From Lentimicrobium sp. L6 (lineage in GTDB: Bacteria; Bacteroidota; Bacteroidia; Bacteroidales; UBA12170), in assembly GCF_013166655.1 (NCBI RefSeq), contig NZ_JABKCA010000003.1, positions 62,001 through 126,000 on the forward strand: a DNA stretch of 64,000 nt. Direction: 5' to 3'. Under the pieces are notes generated by a model, which made no database searches, was not told the DNA's origin, and worked only from the letters and a program-made list of their open reading frames with translations. Below, one piece after another: positions 8,354 to 15,990 of this stretch; position 1 is the stretch's first letter; every line of letters starts with the position of its first letter. The translations under genes and the position numbers were made by a program.

Positions 8354-10366
8354 TTAAAACAAACCGTCAATCAATTTCTCATCAGTAAAATTTGGTAGTG
8401 TAACCTTCAGGTCTGGATTTACATCCATGGCACGTTTAATAGCAAATACAGCTTCTTCGTTTCTGGCCCAGCTTCTTCTGCTGATTCCATTATTTACATC
8501 CCAGAAAAGCATGCTTTTTAATCTGCGCTCTGCATCGGAAGAACCATCTAATAGCATGCCAAAGCCACCGTTAATTACTTCTCCCCAGCCAACACCACCA
8601 CCATTGTGGATGCTTACCCAAGTAGCTCCTCTGAAAGAATCGCCAATGACATTTTGAATCGCCATATCGGCAGTGAATGAAGAACCATCATAAATATTTG
8701 AAGTTTCGCGGAAAGGGCTATCCGTACCAGAAACATCATGGTGATCACGACCTAAAACTACAGGAGCTGTAATTCTACCTTCTTCAATTGCCTTGTTAAA
8801 TGCAGCAGCAATTTTTATTCTTCCTTCTGCATCGGCATAAAGGATTCTAGCTTGAGAACCCACCACTAGTTTGTTTTCTTGTGCTCCTTTAATCCATTGA
8901 ATATTATCAGCCATTTGGCCTTGGATTTCCTTAGGACTACTGGCCATGATTTCTGCTAGAACATCACTAGCAATCTGGTCAGTGATTTCTAAGTCTTTAG
9001 GGTCGTTTGAAGTACAAACCCAACGGAAAGGACCAAAACCATAATCAAAAAACATAGGTCCCATAATATCTTGAACGTAAGAAGGGTATTTGAAATCGAT
9101 ACCATTTTCTGCCATCACATCTGCTCCAGCGCGGCTAGCTTCTAGGAGGAAAGCATTACCGTAATCGAAGAAATAAGTTCCACGAGCGGTATGTTTGTTA
9201 ACTGCAGCAGCATGACGGCGCAGCGTCTCTTGAATCTTTTCTTTGAAAAGCTCGGGCTGTTTGGCCATCATCTCGTTAGACTCTTCATAACTCATATCCA
9301 CTGGATAATATCCTCCAGCCCATGGGTTGTGTAATGATGTTTGGTCTGAACCCAATTCAACAAAGACATCCTTCTCTGCAAATTTCTCCCAAACATCAAC
9401 AATGTTTCCTTGGTAAGCAATGGAAACCACTTCTTTATTTTCTTTAGCCTTTTTTACTCGGCTTACTAATACATCTAAATCATCAATCAGCTCATCAACC
9501 CAACCTTGAGAATGACGAGTATGTGTTGCTTTAGGATTAACTTCTGCACAAACAGAAACCACTCCAGCAATATTTCCAGCTTTTGGTTGTGCACCAGACA
9601 TACCACCTAAGCCAGCAGTTAAAAATAGTTTTCCTGCAAATGGATTTTCACCTTCTTTAGCTACTTTTCGAGCTCCATTCATTACGGTAATGGTAGTTCC
9701 GTGGACAATTCCTTGAGGACCAATATACATAAATGAACCTGCTGTCATTTGACCATATTGAGATACGCCTAAAGCATTGAATTTTTCCCAATCGTCTGGT
9801 TTGCTATAATTAGGAATCACCATTCCGTTCGTTACCACAACTCTTGGTGCATCTTTGTGGGATGGAAATAATCCCATGGGATGTCCGGAATACATGGTCA
9901 ATGTTTGCTCATCAGTCATTGTGGCTAAATACTGCATAGTGAGCAGGTATTGAGCCCAGTTTTGGAAAACGGCACCGTTTCCACCATAAGTAATGAGCTC
10001 ATGAGGATGTTGAGCAACTGCATAATCCAAATTGTTCATAATCATAAGCATGATAGAAGCTGCTTGTTTGCTTTGGTGCGGAAACTCATCGATATGACGG
10101 GCATGAATAGCATAATCAGGACGAAAACGGAACATATAAATACGACCATAATCTGTTAATTCTTCAGCAAATTCTGGAGCCAAAATAGCATGATGTTTTT
10201 CCGGGAAATAGCGTAATGCATTTTTTAATGCCAACTTCTTTTCTTCTGGACTTAGAATTTCTTTACGAATAGGAGCATGATTGATATCCTCGTCATACTT
10301 CTTTACAGAAGGTAATTGCTCAGGGATACCTTGTAATATTTGTTGCTTGAATGTTGCTATTTCCAT
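8354..10366 (-). CDS. hutU: Urocanate hydratase (urocanase), long form
   Basis: 670 residues from the preferred ATG at 10366 (an ATG 14 codons earlier lies upstream of the -7 box at 10392-10399 and is unlikely to be used). The enzyme converts urocanate to 4-imidazolone-5-propionate with tightly bound NAD+, the second step of histidine breakdown. Visible family motifs are YGGNGAVFQNW, MTAGSFMYIGPQGIVHGT, GLGGMSGAQPKA and LGRDHHDVSGTDSPFRET. Many urocanases have about 555 residues; this is the longer version seen in some phyla. No other hut gene lies nearby. A hairpin terminator follows. Confidence 0.95.
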   Translation of the reverse strand: MEIATFKQQILQGIPEQLPSVKKYDEDINHAPIRKEILSPEEKKLALKNALRYFPEKHHAILAPEFAEELTDYGRIYMFRFRPDYAIHARHIDEFPHQSKQAASIMLMIMNNLDYAVAQHPHELITYGGNGAVFQNWAQYLLTMQYLATMTDEQTLTMYSGHPMGLFPSHKDAPRVVVTNGMVIPNYSKPDDWEKFNALGVSQYGQMTAGSFMYIGPQGIVHGTTITVMNGARKVAKEGENPFAGKLFLTAGLGGMSGAQPKAGNIAGVVSVCAEVNPKATHTRHSQGWVDELIDDLDVLVSRVKKAKENKEVVSIAYQGNIVDVWEKFAEKDVFVELGSDQTSLHNPWAGGYYPVDMSYEESNEMMAKQPELFKEKIQETLRRHAAAVNKHTARGTYFFDYGNAFLLEASRAGADVMAENGIDFKYPSYVQDIMGPMFFDYGFGPFRWVCTSNDPKDLEITDQIASDVLAEIMASSPKEIQGQMADNIQWIKGAQENKLVVGSQARILYADAEGRIKIAAAFNKAIEEGRITAPVVLGRDHHDVSGTDSPFRETSNIYDGSSFTADMAIQNVIGDSFRGATWVSIHNGGGVGWGEVINGGFGMLLDGSSDAERRLKSMLFWDVNNGISRRSWARNEEAVFAIKRAMDVNPDLKVTLPNFTDEKLIDGLF

Positions 10367-10391
10367 GTCAATCTTGTTTTGAAAATTTTTG

Positions 10392-10399
10392 CAAAGGTA
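10392..10399 (-). promoter_or_regulatory. -7 box TACCTTTG for hutU
   Basis: TAnnTTTG match on the minus strand, 25 nt upstream of the ATG at 10366. It supports that ATG over the one at 10408. Confidence 0.45.
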
Positions 10400-10475
10400 A
10401 GCAATCAACTTCTATTTGCCGATGTGAGAAATACCTAATTTGCTAATGGCGAAATAGTTGTTTTTAAAGAATATG

Positions 10476-10523
10476 TCTCAAATTTCATTTTTGAATATCT
10501 CAAATTTATTGTCTATATTTGAG
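10476..10523 (+). promoter_or_regulatory. H-NOX operon promoter with flanking direct/inverted repeats
   Basis: TTG at 10491-10493, 20-nt spacer and TATATTTG at 10514-10521. The direct repeat TCTCAAATTT occurs at 10476-10485 and 10498-10507 (22 bp apart, bracketing the -33 box). CTCAAAT (10499-10505) and ATTTGAG (10517-10523) form an inverted repeat over the -7 box. These are candidate operator half-sites. Confidence 0.55.
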
Positions 10524-10543
10524 TAAACCAAAATCCCCATGAT

Positions 10544-11089
10544 ATGAAAGGCATAGTATTTACAGAATTTATTGAATTTGTTGAAGATAAATTTGGTTTC
10601 GAAATTAGTAACGATATTATTATTGAGTCACAATTAAAATCAGGTGGCGTATATACTGCTGTAGGGACTTACGATTTCCAAGAAATGTTAAGCCTCTTGA
10701 TGAGTCTTCACGCAAAAACTAAAATTCCAATTCCTGATTTATTAGAAGTTTTTGGTAAGCACTTGTTCTATCGGTTTGTAGATTTATATCCAGACTTTGT
10801 GCACAAATCATTAGGGTTGTTTGGCTTTATTGAGAAGATAGATGATTATATTCATGTGGAAGTAAAGAAGTTGTACCCTGATGCTGAGCTGCCCAAATTA
10901 ACTGTGAAAGCAAAGACTAAAGATGCTATGGTGGTGTTATATAAATCGGAACGAAAGCTAGGGAATTTTGCTTTAGGTCTTTTGAAATCTGCAGCTGAGT
11001 TTTTTAATGAACCCTTGTCCATCAGTATGCAAACTTTAGAGGAGGATGGTTCTGTTGTTCAATTTACACTAAATAGATCCGATGGCTGA
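10544..11089 (+). CDS. H-NOX haem protein (nitric-oxide sensor)
   Basis: 181 residues, the usual H-NOX length. The proximal haem ligand fits H104 in the HVEVKKLYPDAELP segment, and the porphyrin-contacting YxSxR motif is Y133-S135-R137. The position five residues after that Arg is Phe rather than Tyr, which fits the NO-selective rather than O2-binding class (family knowledge). Stand-alone bacterial H-NOX proteins control a cognate histidine kinase. Here the next gene, overlapping by 8 bp, is exactly such a kinase, so the pair probably forms an NO-responsive phosphorelay. Confidence 0.9.
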   Translation: MKGIVFTEFIEFVEDKFGFEISNDIIIESQLKSGGVYTAVGTYDFQEMLSLLMSLHAKTKIPIPDLLEVFGKHLFYRFVDLYPDFVHKSLGLFGFIEKIDDYIHVEVKKLYPDAELPKLTVKAKTKDAMVVLYKSERKLGNFALGLLKSAAEFFNEPLSISMQTLEEDGSVVQFTLNRSDG

Positions 11090-12440
11090 AGATCCTAAAT
11101 ATGATGCTATATTACAAACTCTGAAAAGAGAGCGATTGGCAAGGAAAGCTGCAGAAAGAGTCATTGAAGAGAAAAGCAGTGAGATTTTCCGAGTCAACCA
11201 GGAATTACTAGGCCTCAATCAGAACCTAGAAAGAAGAATAGAGGAGCGTACTAAAGACATTGAAAAGAGTAATAAAGAGCTCGGAATAGCCATGAAAATT
11301 GCTGAGGAAGCTACTGCTTCAAAGTCATTGTTTTTATCAAATATGAGTCACGAAATTAGAACTCCTCTTAATGGGATTATAGGAATTACTGAGTTGCTTC
11401 TTCAAGATAATCAGGATAGTAAGCTTCTAAAGATGCTAGATTCTATTAAATATTCAGCAGATAATTTAATTAAAATTATAAATGAGATTTTGGATTTTTC
11501 TAAAATTGAAGCAGGGAAAACAGATTTTGAGAGAATAGATTTTAACTTGAAAAGATTGTTGAACCAGCTGGTGAGTAATATGGAATTCGCTAGTAAAGGA
11601 AAACAGATTGATTTGAGATATGATATTGGCAAAGAAGTTCCCGATTTTGTAAATGGAGATCCTGTGAAACTGACTCAGGTTTTAACTAACTTAATTGGAA
11701 ATGCCATAAAATTCACTGAAACTGGATATGTAAAACTCATAGTGAAAGCCCAGAGACCTTATGAATATGAGCATATTGAAGGAGTCTATTTTTCTGTTGT
11801 GGATACTGGAGTTGGGATACCTAGCAATAAACTCGATAGTATTTTCATTAGTTTCCAGCAAAGTGATTCAAGTACAACGCGGAAATTTGGAGGAACAGGA
11901 TTAGGGCTGACCATCAGTAAAAACTTTGTAGAGTTGCAAGGAGGAAAAATGTATGTAGAGAGTGAGTTGGGTAAGGGATCTAATTTCCAGTTCATATATC
12001 CTTGTAAGCCATTGAAGAGGAAAGCCCAAGAGTATAATATGGCTGCTCAAGAATATAAATTCTCCAAACTCGATGTAAACATTCTTGTTGTAGAAGATAA
12101 TAAACTAAATCAATTTGTAGCTTCTCAGTTTCTTAATAAATGGGGTGCTAGAGTTGATATTGCTAATAATGGATTGGAAGCGCTGCACTTATTGGCGAGG
12201 AAAAAATATCATATTGTATTAATGGATATTCAAATGCCAGAAATGAATGGCCTGGATGCCTCAAGAGAGATTCGAAAAGAAAACACTTCGGTTCTCCAAA
12301 GAGATATTCCAATTATCGCACTTACCGCAAACGCATTTCAGGATACCAAACGCGAGATATTTCTAGCAGGAATGAATGCTTTTGTGTCGAAACCCTTGAT
12401 ACCAAAAGACCTTCATTTAAATATTAAAAATTTGATTTAA
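11082..12440 (+). CDS. H-NOX-associated hybrid histidine kinase
   Basis: 452 residues, no membrane segment, so probably cytoplasmic. Order: N-terminal coiled coil (about 10-75, Glu/Arg-rich), HisKA with the phospho-acceptor in SNMSHEIRTPLNG (about 88-100), HATPase with DTGVGIP and GGTGLGL, and a C-terminal receiver (about 335-450) with VVEDN and the acceptor Asp in VLMDIQMPEMNG. The start overlaps the H-NOX stop by 8 bp, indicating translational coupling. In known systems H-NOX bound to NO inhibits such kinases; the downstream output here is not visible. Confidence 0.9.
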   Translation: MAEDPKYDAILQTLKRERLARKAAERVIEEKSSEIFRVNQELLGLNQNLERRIEERTKDIEKSNKELGIAMKIAEEATASKSLFLSNMSHEIRTPLNGIIGITELLLQDNQDSKLLKMLDSIKYSADNLIKIINEILDFSKIEAGKTDFERIDFNLKRLLNQLVSNMEFASKGKQIDLRYDIGKEVPDFVNGDPVKLTQVLTNLIGNAIKFTETGYVKLIVKAQRPYEYEHIEGVYFSVVDTGVGIPSNKLDSIFISFQQSDSSTTRKFGGTGLGLTISKNFVELQGGKMYVESELGKGSNFQFIYPCKPLKRKAQEYNMAAQEYKFSKLDVNILVVEDNKLNQFVASQFLNKWGARVDIANNGLEALHLLARKKYHIVLMDIQMPEMNGLDASREIRKENTSVLQRDIPIIALTANAFQDTKREIFLAGMNAFVSKPLIPKDLHLNIKNLI

Positions 12441-12450
12441 AAGGAAGAAT

Positions 12451-12891
12451 ATGAAATTTGAAGAATTTGATCAAGAAGATATTTTGCATTTGTTCAATTG
12501 CATTTCACAAGAAGTGGATCAGTTATTCTTTTTGGTGGATCATGCATTTAGAGTTCAATACATCAATAAGGCTTTTAGTCAATATGTTAGAAAAAACATC
12601 TCCGAAATTATTGATAAGGAATTTGGGGATGCATTAGGATGCTCAAATATAGAAAAAGATGCTGCTAGATGTGCCTTCACCAGTTATTGTGGATTTTGTG
12701 AAATCAGATCCAATCTTCATCAAGTTTTTGACAAGAAATTAGAACGTGCAGAATTTGAATTGGTTAGAGAGTTTATGATTGTGGATGAAGTATTAGTGAG
12801 GCGTCTAAAGTTTAAAATTATTCCCATGCAATTGCATTCAAGCTCATTTGCTTTAATAATCATGGACGATATTGGCTCAAAAAAAGTGTAG
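12451..12891 (+). CDS. PAS-domain protein with a four-Cys cluster
   Basis: 146 residues. A PAS fold is suggested by FFLVDHAFRVQYINKAFSQYV near the N-terminus (read as two pieces) and IPMQ..SFALIIMDDI at the C-terminus. The middle holds GCSNIEKDAARCAF followed by YCGFCEIR, giving cysteines spaced C-x10-C-x6-C-x2-C. Such Cys-containing PAS segments occur in some sensor kinases and may bind metal, an iron-sulphur cluster or haem; that is inference. It lies 10 nt behind the kinase, in the H-NOX operon, and has no output domain of its own. Confidence 0.6.
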   Translation: MKFEEFDQEDILHLFNCISQEVDQLFFLVDHAFRVQYINKAFSQYVRKNISEIIDKEFGDALGCSNIEKDAARCAFTSYCGFCEIRSNLHQVFDKKLERAEFELVREFMIVDEVLVRRLKFKIIPMQLHSSSFALIIMDDIGSKKV

Positions 12892-12957
12892 TATTCATTT
12901 GATAGTTCAAAAAATAACTCAATTATATTTTAAGTAATTTCATTCCAAAGCATTTCT

Positions 12958-12965
12958 TATTTTTG
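12958..12965 (+). promoter_or_regulatory. -7 box TATTTTTG for crcB
   Basis: TAnnTTTG match 18 nt upstream of the crcB ATG at 12984; the upstream in-frame codon at 12963 overlaps it and is not a plausible start. Confidence 0.4.
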
Positions 12966-12983
12966 TGGTCAAATATTCCAATA

Positions 12984-13355
12984 ATGAAGTTTTTATATTT
13001 AGCCTTAGGAGGAAGTATTGGGGCAATACTTCGATATTTAGTCTCACTCTATTCCATTAAGTTTTTAGCTTGTGGTTTTCCCATTGGTACATTATTGGTG
13101 AATCTGATTGGGTCTTTTTTGATAGGTTTTGCCTTTGTGCTTTTAGGACGAGAGCAGATAGCGCCAAACTTAAAAATATTTCTTTTTATTGGTATCTTCG
13201 GAAGCTTTACCACTTTCAGTACTTATATGTTTGAGTCTTATGAGTTTTTTAAAATGGGCGATATAAAAATGGCCTTATCCTATATTGCCATTTCTAATAT
13301 TTTAGGTTTGTTAATGGTGTATTTAGGTTTTGTATTGGCTGAGTATATTGAATAA
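12984..13355 (+). CDS. crcB: Fluoride channel CrcB/FluC
   Basis: 123 residues, four hydrophobic segments. Signature segments GGSIGAILRY (N-terminus), GTLLVNLIGSFLIG and GIFGSFTTFSTYMFE match the dual-topology fluoride exporters, including the Asn of TM2 and the conserved Phe/Thr-rich TM3 break. It lowers cytoplasmic fluoride. Only one copy is present, so it probably works as a homodimer. No fluoride riboswitch was recognised in the short upstream region. Confidence 0.93.
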   Translation: MKFLYLALGGSIGAILRYLVSLYSIKFLACGFPIGTLLVNLIGSFLIGFAFVLLGREQIAPNLKIFLFIGIFGSFTTFSTYMFESYEFFKMGDIKMALSYIAISNILGLLMVYLGFVLAEYIE

Positions 13356-13366
13356 ATGAATGCTTA

Positions 13367-13936
13367 ATGTTTTCTTTAGAACCTCACTATAATTGGCGGA
13401 AAGTATATACCGCAGAAGAAGACCCCAACTCTCCATTTTATGGTAGAGTTTATTCTGAGTTTGAATTTAGAAATGCCATTTATGATACTGTTATTCACCC
13501 TCAGTGGGATGAGTTTGGCTCTTTAACACTGTATACAAAGATTCTGTTTACAGATTATGATATGGGATTCGTTATTATGGAGTTTATTGGTGAATGGAAC
13601 GATTTGCTCTATAATGATATTATGTATTTATATAGAAATGTGATTGAAGAATTGATAGAGCAAGGTATCAATAAGTATATTTTAATTGGTGAAAACGTTC
13701 ATGCTTTTCATGCTGATGACGATGCCTATTATGAAGAGTGGTTTGATCAAATAGAAGATGGCTGGATGGTGGGGCTCAATTTCTTTGATCATAATATGTC
13801 GGAAATAGAACAAGCTCGTATTGACAATTATATTAGTTTTGAAGACGAGTCGGAATTTGAAAACTGGCGAACTTATCAGCCAAAGAAGCTATTTGAGAAA
13901 ATAGATAAAATGATGACATATAGACTAGGTGAATAA
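13367..13936 (+). CDS. Conserved hypothetical protein, acidic, soluble
   Basis: 189 residues, rich in Asp/Glu and aromatic residues, with no signal peptide or membrane segment. It begins 11 nt after crcB and 12 nt before the acylphosphatase gene, so it is probably co-transcribed. I do not recognise a catalytic motif. The length and alternation of hydrophobic segments (LTLYTKILF, DMGFVIMEFIGEW, NKYILIGENVH) suggest a compact alpha/beta fold. Function unknown. Confidence 0.6.
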   Translation: MFSLEPHYNWRKVYTAEEDPNSPFYGRVYSEFEFRNAIYDTVIHPQWDEFGSLTLYTKILFTDYDMGFVIMEFIGEWNDLLYNDIMYLYRNVIEELIEQGINKYILIGENVHAFHADDDAYYEEWFDQIEDGWMVGLNFFDHNMSEIEQARIDNYISFEDESEFENWRTYQPKKLFEKIDKMMTYRLGE

Positions 13937-13948
13937 ATTTTTGATAAA

Positions 13949-14215
13949 ATGAGAACACTACAGATTAAAGTATTAGGTCGAGTTCAAGGAGTTGGATTTA
14001 GATATTATACAAACAAACGAGCTAATGAGTTCAATCTAAAAGGTTATGTGAAAAATATGAGTGATGGTTCTGTTTACATTGAAGCCGAAGGAGAGAATTC
14101 TGTTATTAAGACATTTGTGTCCTGGTGTGAAAGAGGCCCAGCATGGTCTAGGGTTTCTGAATTAAAAATCTCTGAAATACCCTTTGTAGGGTACGAGAGC
14201 TTTGAGATTAAATAG
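13949..14215 (+). CDS. acyP: Acylphosphatase
   Basis: 88 residues, the family length. The signature GRVQGVGFRYYT contains the phosphate-binding Arg (R18) and GYVKNMSDGSV the catalytic Asn (N36). It hydrolyses carboxyl-phosphate bonds such as acetyl phosphate in the cytoplasm. It is the last gene of the crcB group. The stop codon overlaps the outer arm of the palindrome at 14215-14335. Confidence 0.93.
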   Translation: MRTLQIKVLGRVQGVGFRYYTNKRANEFNLKGYVKNMSDGSVYIEAEGENSVIKTFVSWCERGPAWSRVSELKISEIPFVGYESFEIK

Positions 14216-14335
14216 TGTTCGTCTATAATGCCCAATTTCATCGTTATTGCTCAAAATTCAAATCCTCAAATACACTAGTATTCTGCGTTTTGAATTATTC
14301 ACATGCCTAGAACCTGGACTTCATGGTTCAAACAC
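14215..14335. repeat. 121-bp imperfect palindrome between convergent genes
   Basis: Nested inverted repeats share one centre near 14275: outer GTGTT (14215-14219) / AACAC (14331-14335), middle AATTCAAA (14255-14262) / TTTTGAATT (14288-14296), inner AATAC (14269-14273) / GTATT (14278-14282). The right outer part is poorly matched, so the copy looks decayed. It occupies essentially the whole gap between acyP and mnmD. I think similar strings (TCGTCTATAATGCCCAATTT) occur as extragenic repeats elsewhere, but this was not checked. Confidence 0.6.
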
Positions 14336-14350
14336 TCTGCTTTGTTGATT

Positions 14351-15031
14351 TTAAATTGTTTGTCTTATTGCATTTAATATCTCCCTCTTCCCTGGAGGGC
14401 CTGGTTTTTTCTCAATCTTAAAGCCGCAAGATTTCAGAGCTCGTTTTACTATTCCCTTGGTACTATAGGTACTCAAAACACTTTCAGGTTTCATTGAACA
14501 ATAGATTTTCTCAAACAATTCTGAGGTCCATAATTCAGGCTCCAAATCGGGATTGAAAGCATCAAAATATACCACATCATATTCTTCGTTAGGGAGATTA
14601 GAATCAATAATAGACTCCTCCATTTTTGTTAATGAGAAATTAGAATCTAATTCAAAAGTTTCATTCCATTTAGAATCATGAATTTTTGAAAATATTTCTT
14701 CTGATTCTGGCATGTTGACTTGGGCAGAATAATTGAGCTGATTCCAAATATCCTTTTCAACAGGATAGGCTTCAATAGCATGATAGTTTATTTTAAGTCC
14801 ATTTTCTTTGGCATAAATCCAAGTGAGTAAAACGTTGAGCCCAGTTCCCATTCCAACTTCTAAAACAGATATGGTTTTGATGTTTTGTAATACTCGTTCC
14901 AAGCCGTTTTTGATATAAACATGATTAGATTCTTGAATGGCTCCATGGGTGGAATGATACTGCTCATTCTGGCCTATAAGTTCAATGGTATGTGAGCCAT
15001 CTTCACTGGTAATGATTCTTTTCTGATACAT
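14351..15031 (-). CDS. mnmD: tRNA mnm5s2U34 biosynthesis methyltransferase MnmD
   Basis: About 226 residues from the ATG at 15031; an ATG seven codons earlier is possible. The family pattern (Methyltransf_30) is clear: HSTHGAIQESNHVYI near the N-terminus, the SAM motif LEVGMGTGLNVLL, and YDVVYFDAFNPDLEPELWT. MnmD makes the last methylation of 5-methylaminomethyl-2-thiouridine at the wobble position of tRNA. Here it is the stand-alone form without the FAD oxidase part of MnmC. It is convergent with acyP. Confidence 0.9.
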   Translation of the reverse strand: MYQKRIITSEDGSHTIELIGQNEQYHSTHGAIQESNHVYIKNGLERVLQNIKTISVLEVGMGTGLNVLLTWIYAKENGLKINYHAIEAYPVEKDIWNQLNYSAQVNMPESEEIFSKIHDSKWNETFELDSNFSLTKMEESIIDSNLPNEEYDVVYFDAFNPDLEPELWTSELFEKIYCSMKPESVLSTYSTKGIVKRALKSCGFKIEKKPGPPGKREILNAIRQTI

Positions 15032-15118
15032 TCGGCAAAATAACGAAATCATTTCTTTAAAAGGTACTCTGTTTTTCGATTCTTAACAGATTGTTTATTA
15101 TAAATGAATTTGACAAGC

Positions 15119-15149
15119 TTGATTTGACTTGAGTTTTGCACTACATTTG
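15119..15149 (+). promoter_or_regulatory. Promoter of the metal-uptake operon
   Basis: TTG at 15119-15121, 20-nt spacer, TACATTTG at 15142-15149. The ATG codons at 15154 and 15157 follow only 4-7 nt later, so the transcript may be leaderless or nearly so. Confidence 0.6.
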
Positions 15150-15153
15150 CCAG

Positions 15154-15534
15154 ATGATGTTAAAGAAAATTACAGCATTATTCTTTGTTTTGTTTTATTT
15201 GCTTATTTCGGTAGGTTTTACCGTGTCTCTGCATCATTGTATGGGTGAAACTACGGTGAATATTGGAGAAGCAAAGTCTTGTTGTTGTGATGGTGAGGAA
15301 GCTAATAACAGATGTTGTTCCGATGTGGAGAAACTAATTGTTTGGGATTCTGACCACCAACTATCATCTGCTTTTAATTTCGAAATGAATGTCTCATTTG
15401 AAATAAAGACCCCTTTCGTTTTTTCTTTTGAAGAGCCTATTTTGGATGAAGTGACTCATCTCTTTTTAGACCTACCACCTCCAAAACTCCAGAAAATATT
15501 TCTTTTAATTCAACGATTTACATTTTACGAATAA
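15154..15534 (+). CDS. HYC_CC_PP-like small exported Cys-rich protein
   Basis: About 126 residues with an N-terminal hydrophobic segment (ITALFFVLFYLLISVGFTVSL) acting as signal or anchor. Directly after it comes HHCMGE, then two Cys clusters (SCCCDG and RCCSD), and near the C-terminus LPPPKL. This pattern fits the HYC_CC_PP family of Bacteroidota, which lies beside HMA and TonB-receptor genes. Likely a periplasmic metal (copper) binding protein; this is inferred from Cys/His content and neighbours. ATG 15154 or 15157; an earlier in-frame ATG at 15136 lies upstream of the -7 box. Confidence 0.7.
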   Translation: MMLKKITALFFVLFYLLISVGFTVSLHHCMGETTVNIGEAKSCCCDGEEANNRCCSDVEKLIVWDSDHQLSSAFNFEMNVSFEIKTPFVFSFEEPILDEVTHLFLDLPPPKLQKIFLLIQRFTFYE

Positions 15535-15618
15535 TACTTTGTGCCATTTAATTTATGAATGGGTTTTTATCTATTTATAAGACTATGTGTGCAATAATAA
15601 TTTTTAATAAATGTAAAA

Positions 15619-15990
15619 ATGAAGAATATAATTTCAGTATTGGCTCTTACATTATTGGTATTAATGATGATTTCTCCTGCCGATATAAATGCTCAAAAAC
15701 CTAGTTCCAAAACGATTATTACCGATAGCCTTTTTGTTAGAGGTGTTTGTAATAGTTGTAAAGAGCGCATAGAGAATGCCGCCTTAATTAAAGGAGTAAA
15801 GAAAGTTTCCTGGAATAAGAAAACTCAATATTTAACAGTTATCTATAAGCCTTCAAAAATAAGTCTCAATAAGATTGAAGATGAGGTGGGGTTGGCCGGG
15901 CATGATACAAAAGACAAAAAAGCATTAGACAAAAACTATAACAAATTACCTGCATGTTGCGCCTATAGGTCAGGTATTGCTCCTCATTAA
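15619..15990 (+). CDS. Exported heavy-metal-associated (HMA) domain protein
   Basis: 123 residues with a signal peptide (MKNIISVLALTLLVLMMISP, cleavage near INAQ). An HMA ferredoxin-like domain follows with the metal-binding pair C44-x-x-C47 in RGVCNSCKERIE and the typical GVKKVSWN step. Near the C-terminus is a second Cys pair (PACCAY). Such proteins carry Cu(I) or similar ions; with its signal peptide this one should act in the periplasm. Its stop overlaps the start of the TonB receptor (TAATG), showing tight coupling. Confidence 0.85.
   Translation: MKNIISVLALTLLVLMMISPADINAQKPSSKTIITDSLFVRGVCNSCKERIENAALIKGVKKVSWNKKTQYLTVIYKPSKISLNKIEDEVGLAGHDTKDKKALDKNYNKLPACCAYRSGIAPH

Noticed and set aside
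10544-11089. Soluble guanylate cyclase or PAS-type NO sensor
   Set aside because: The protein is a stand-alone H-NOX of 181 residues, and the adjoining gene is a histidine kinase, not a cyclase.
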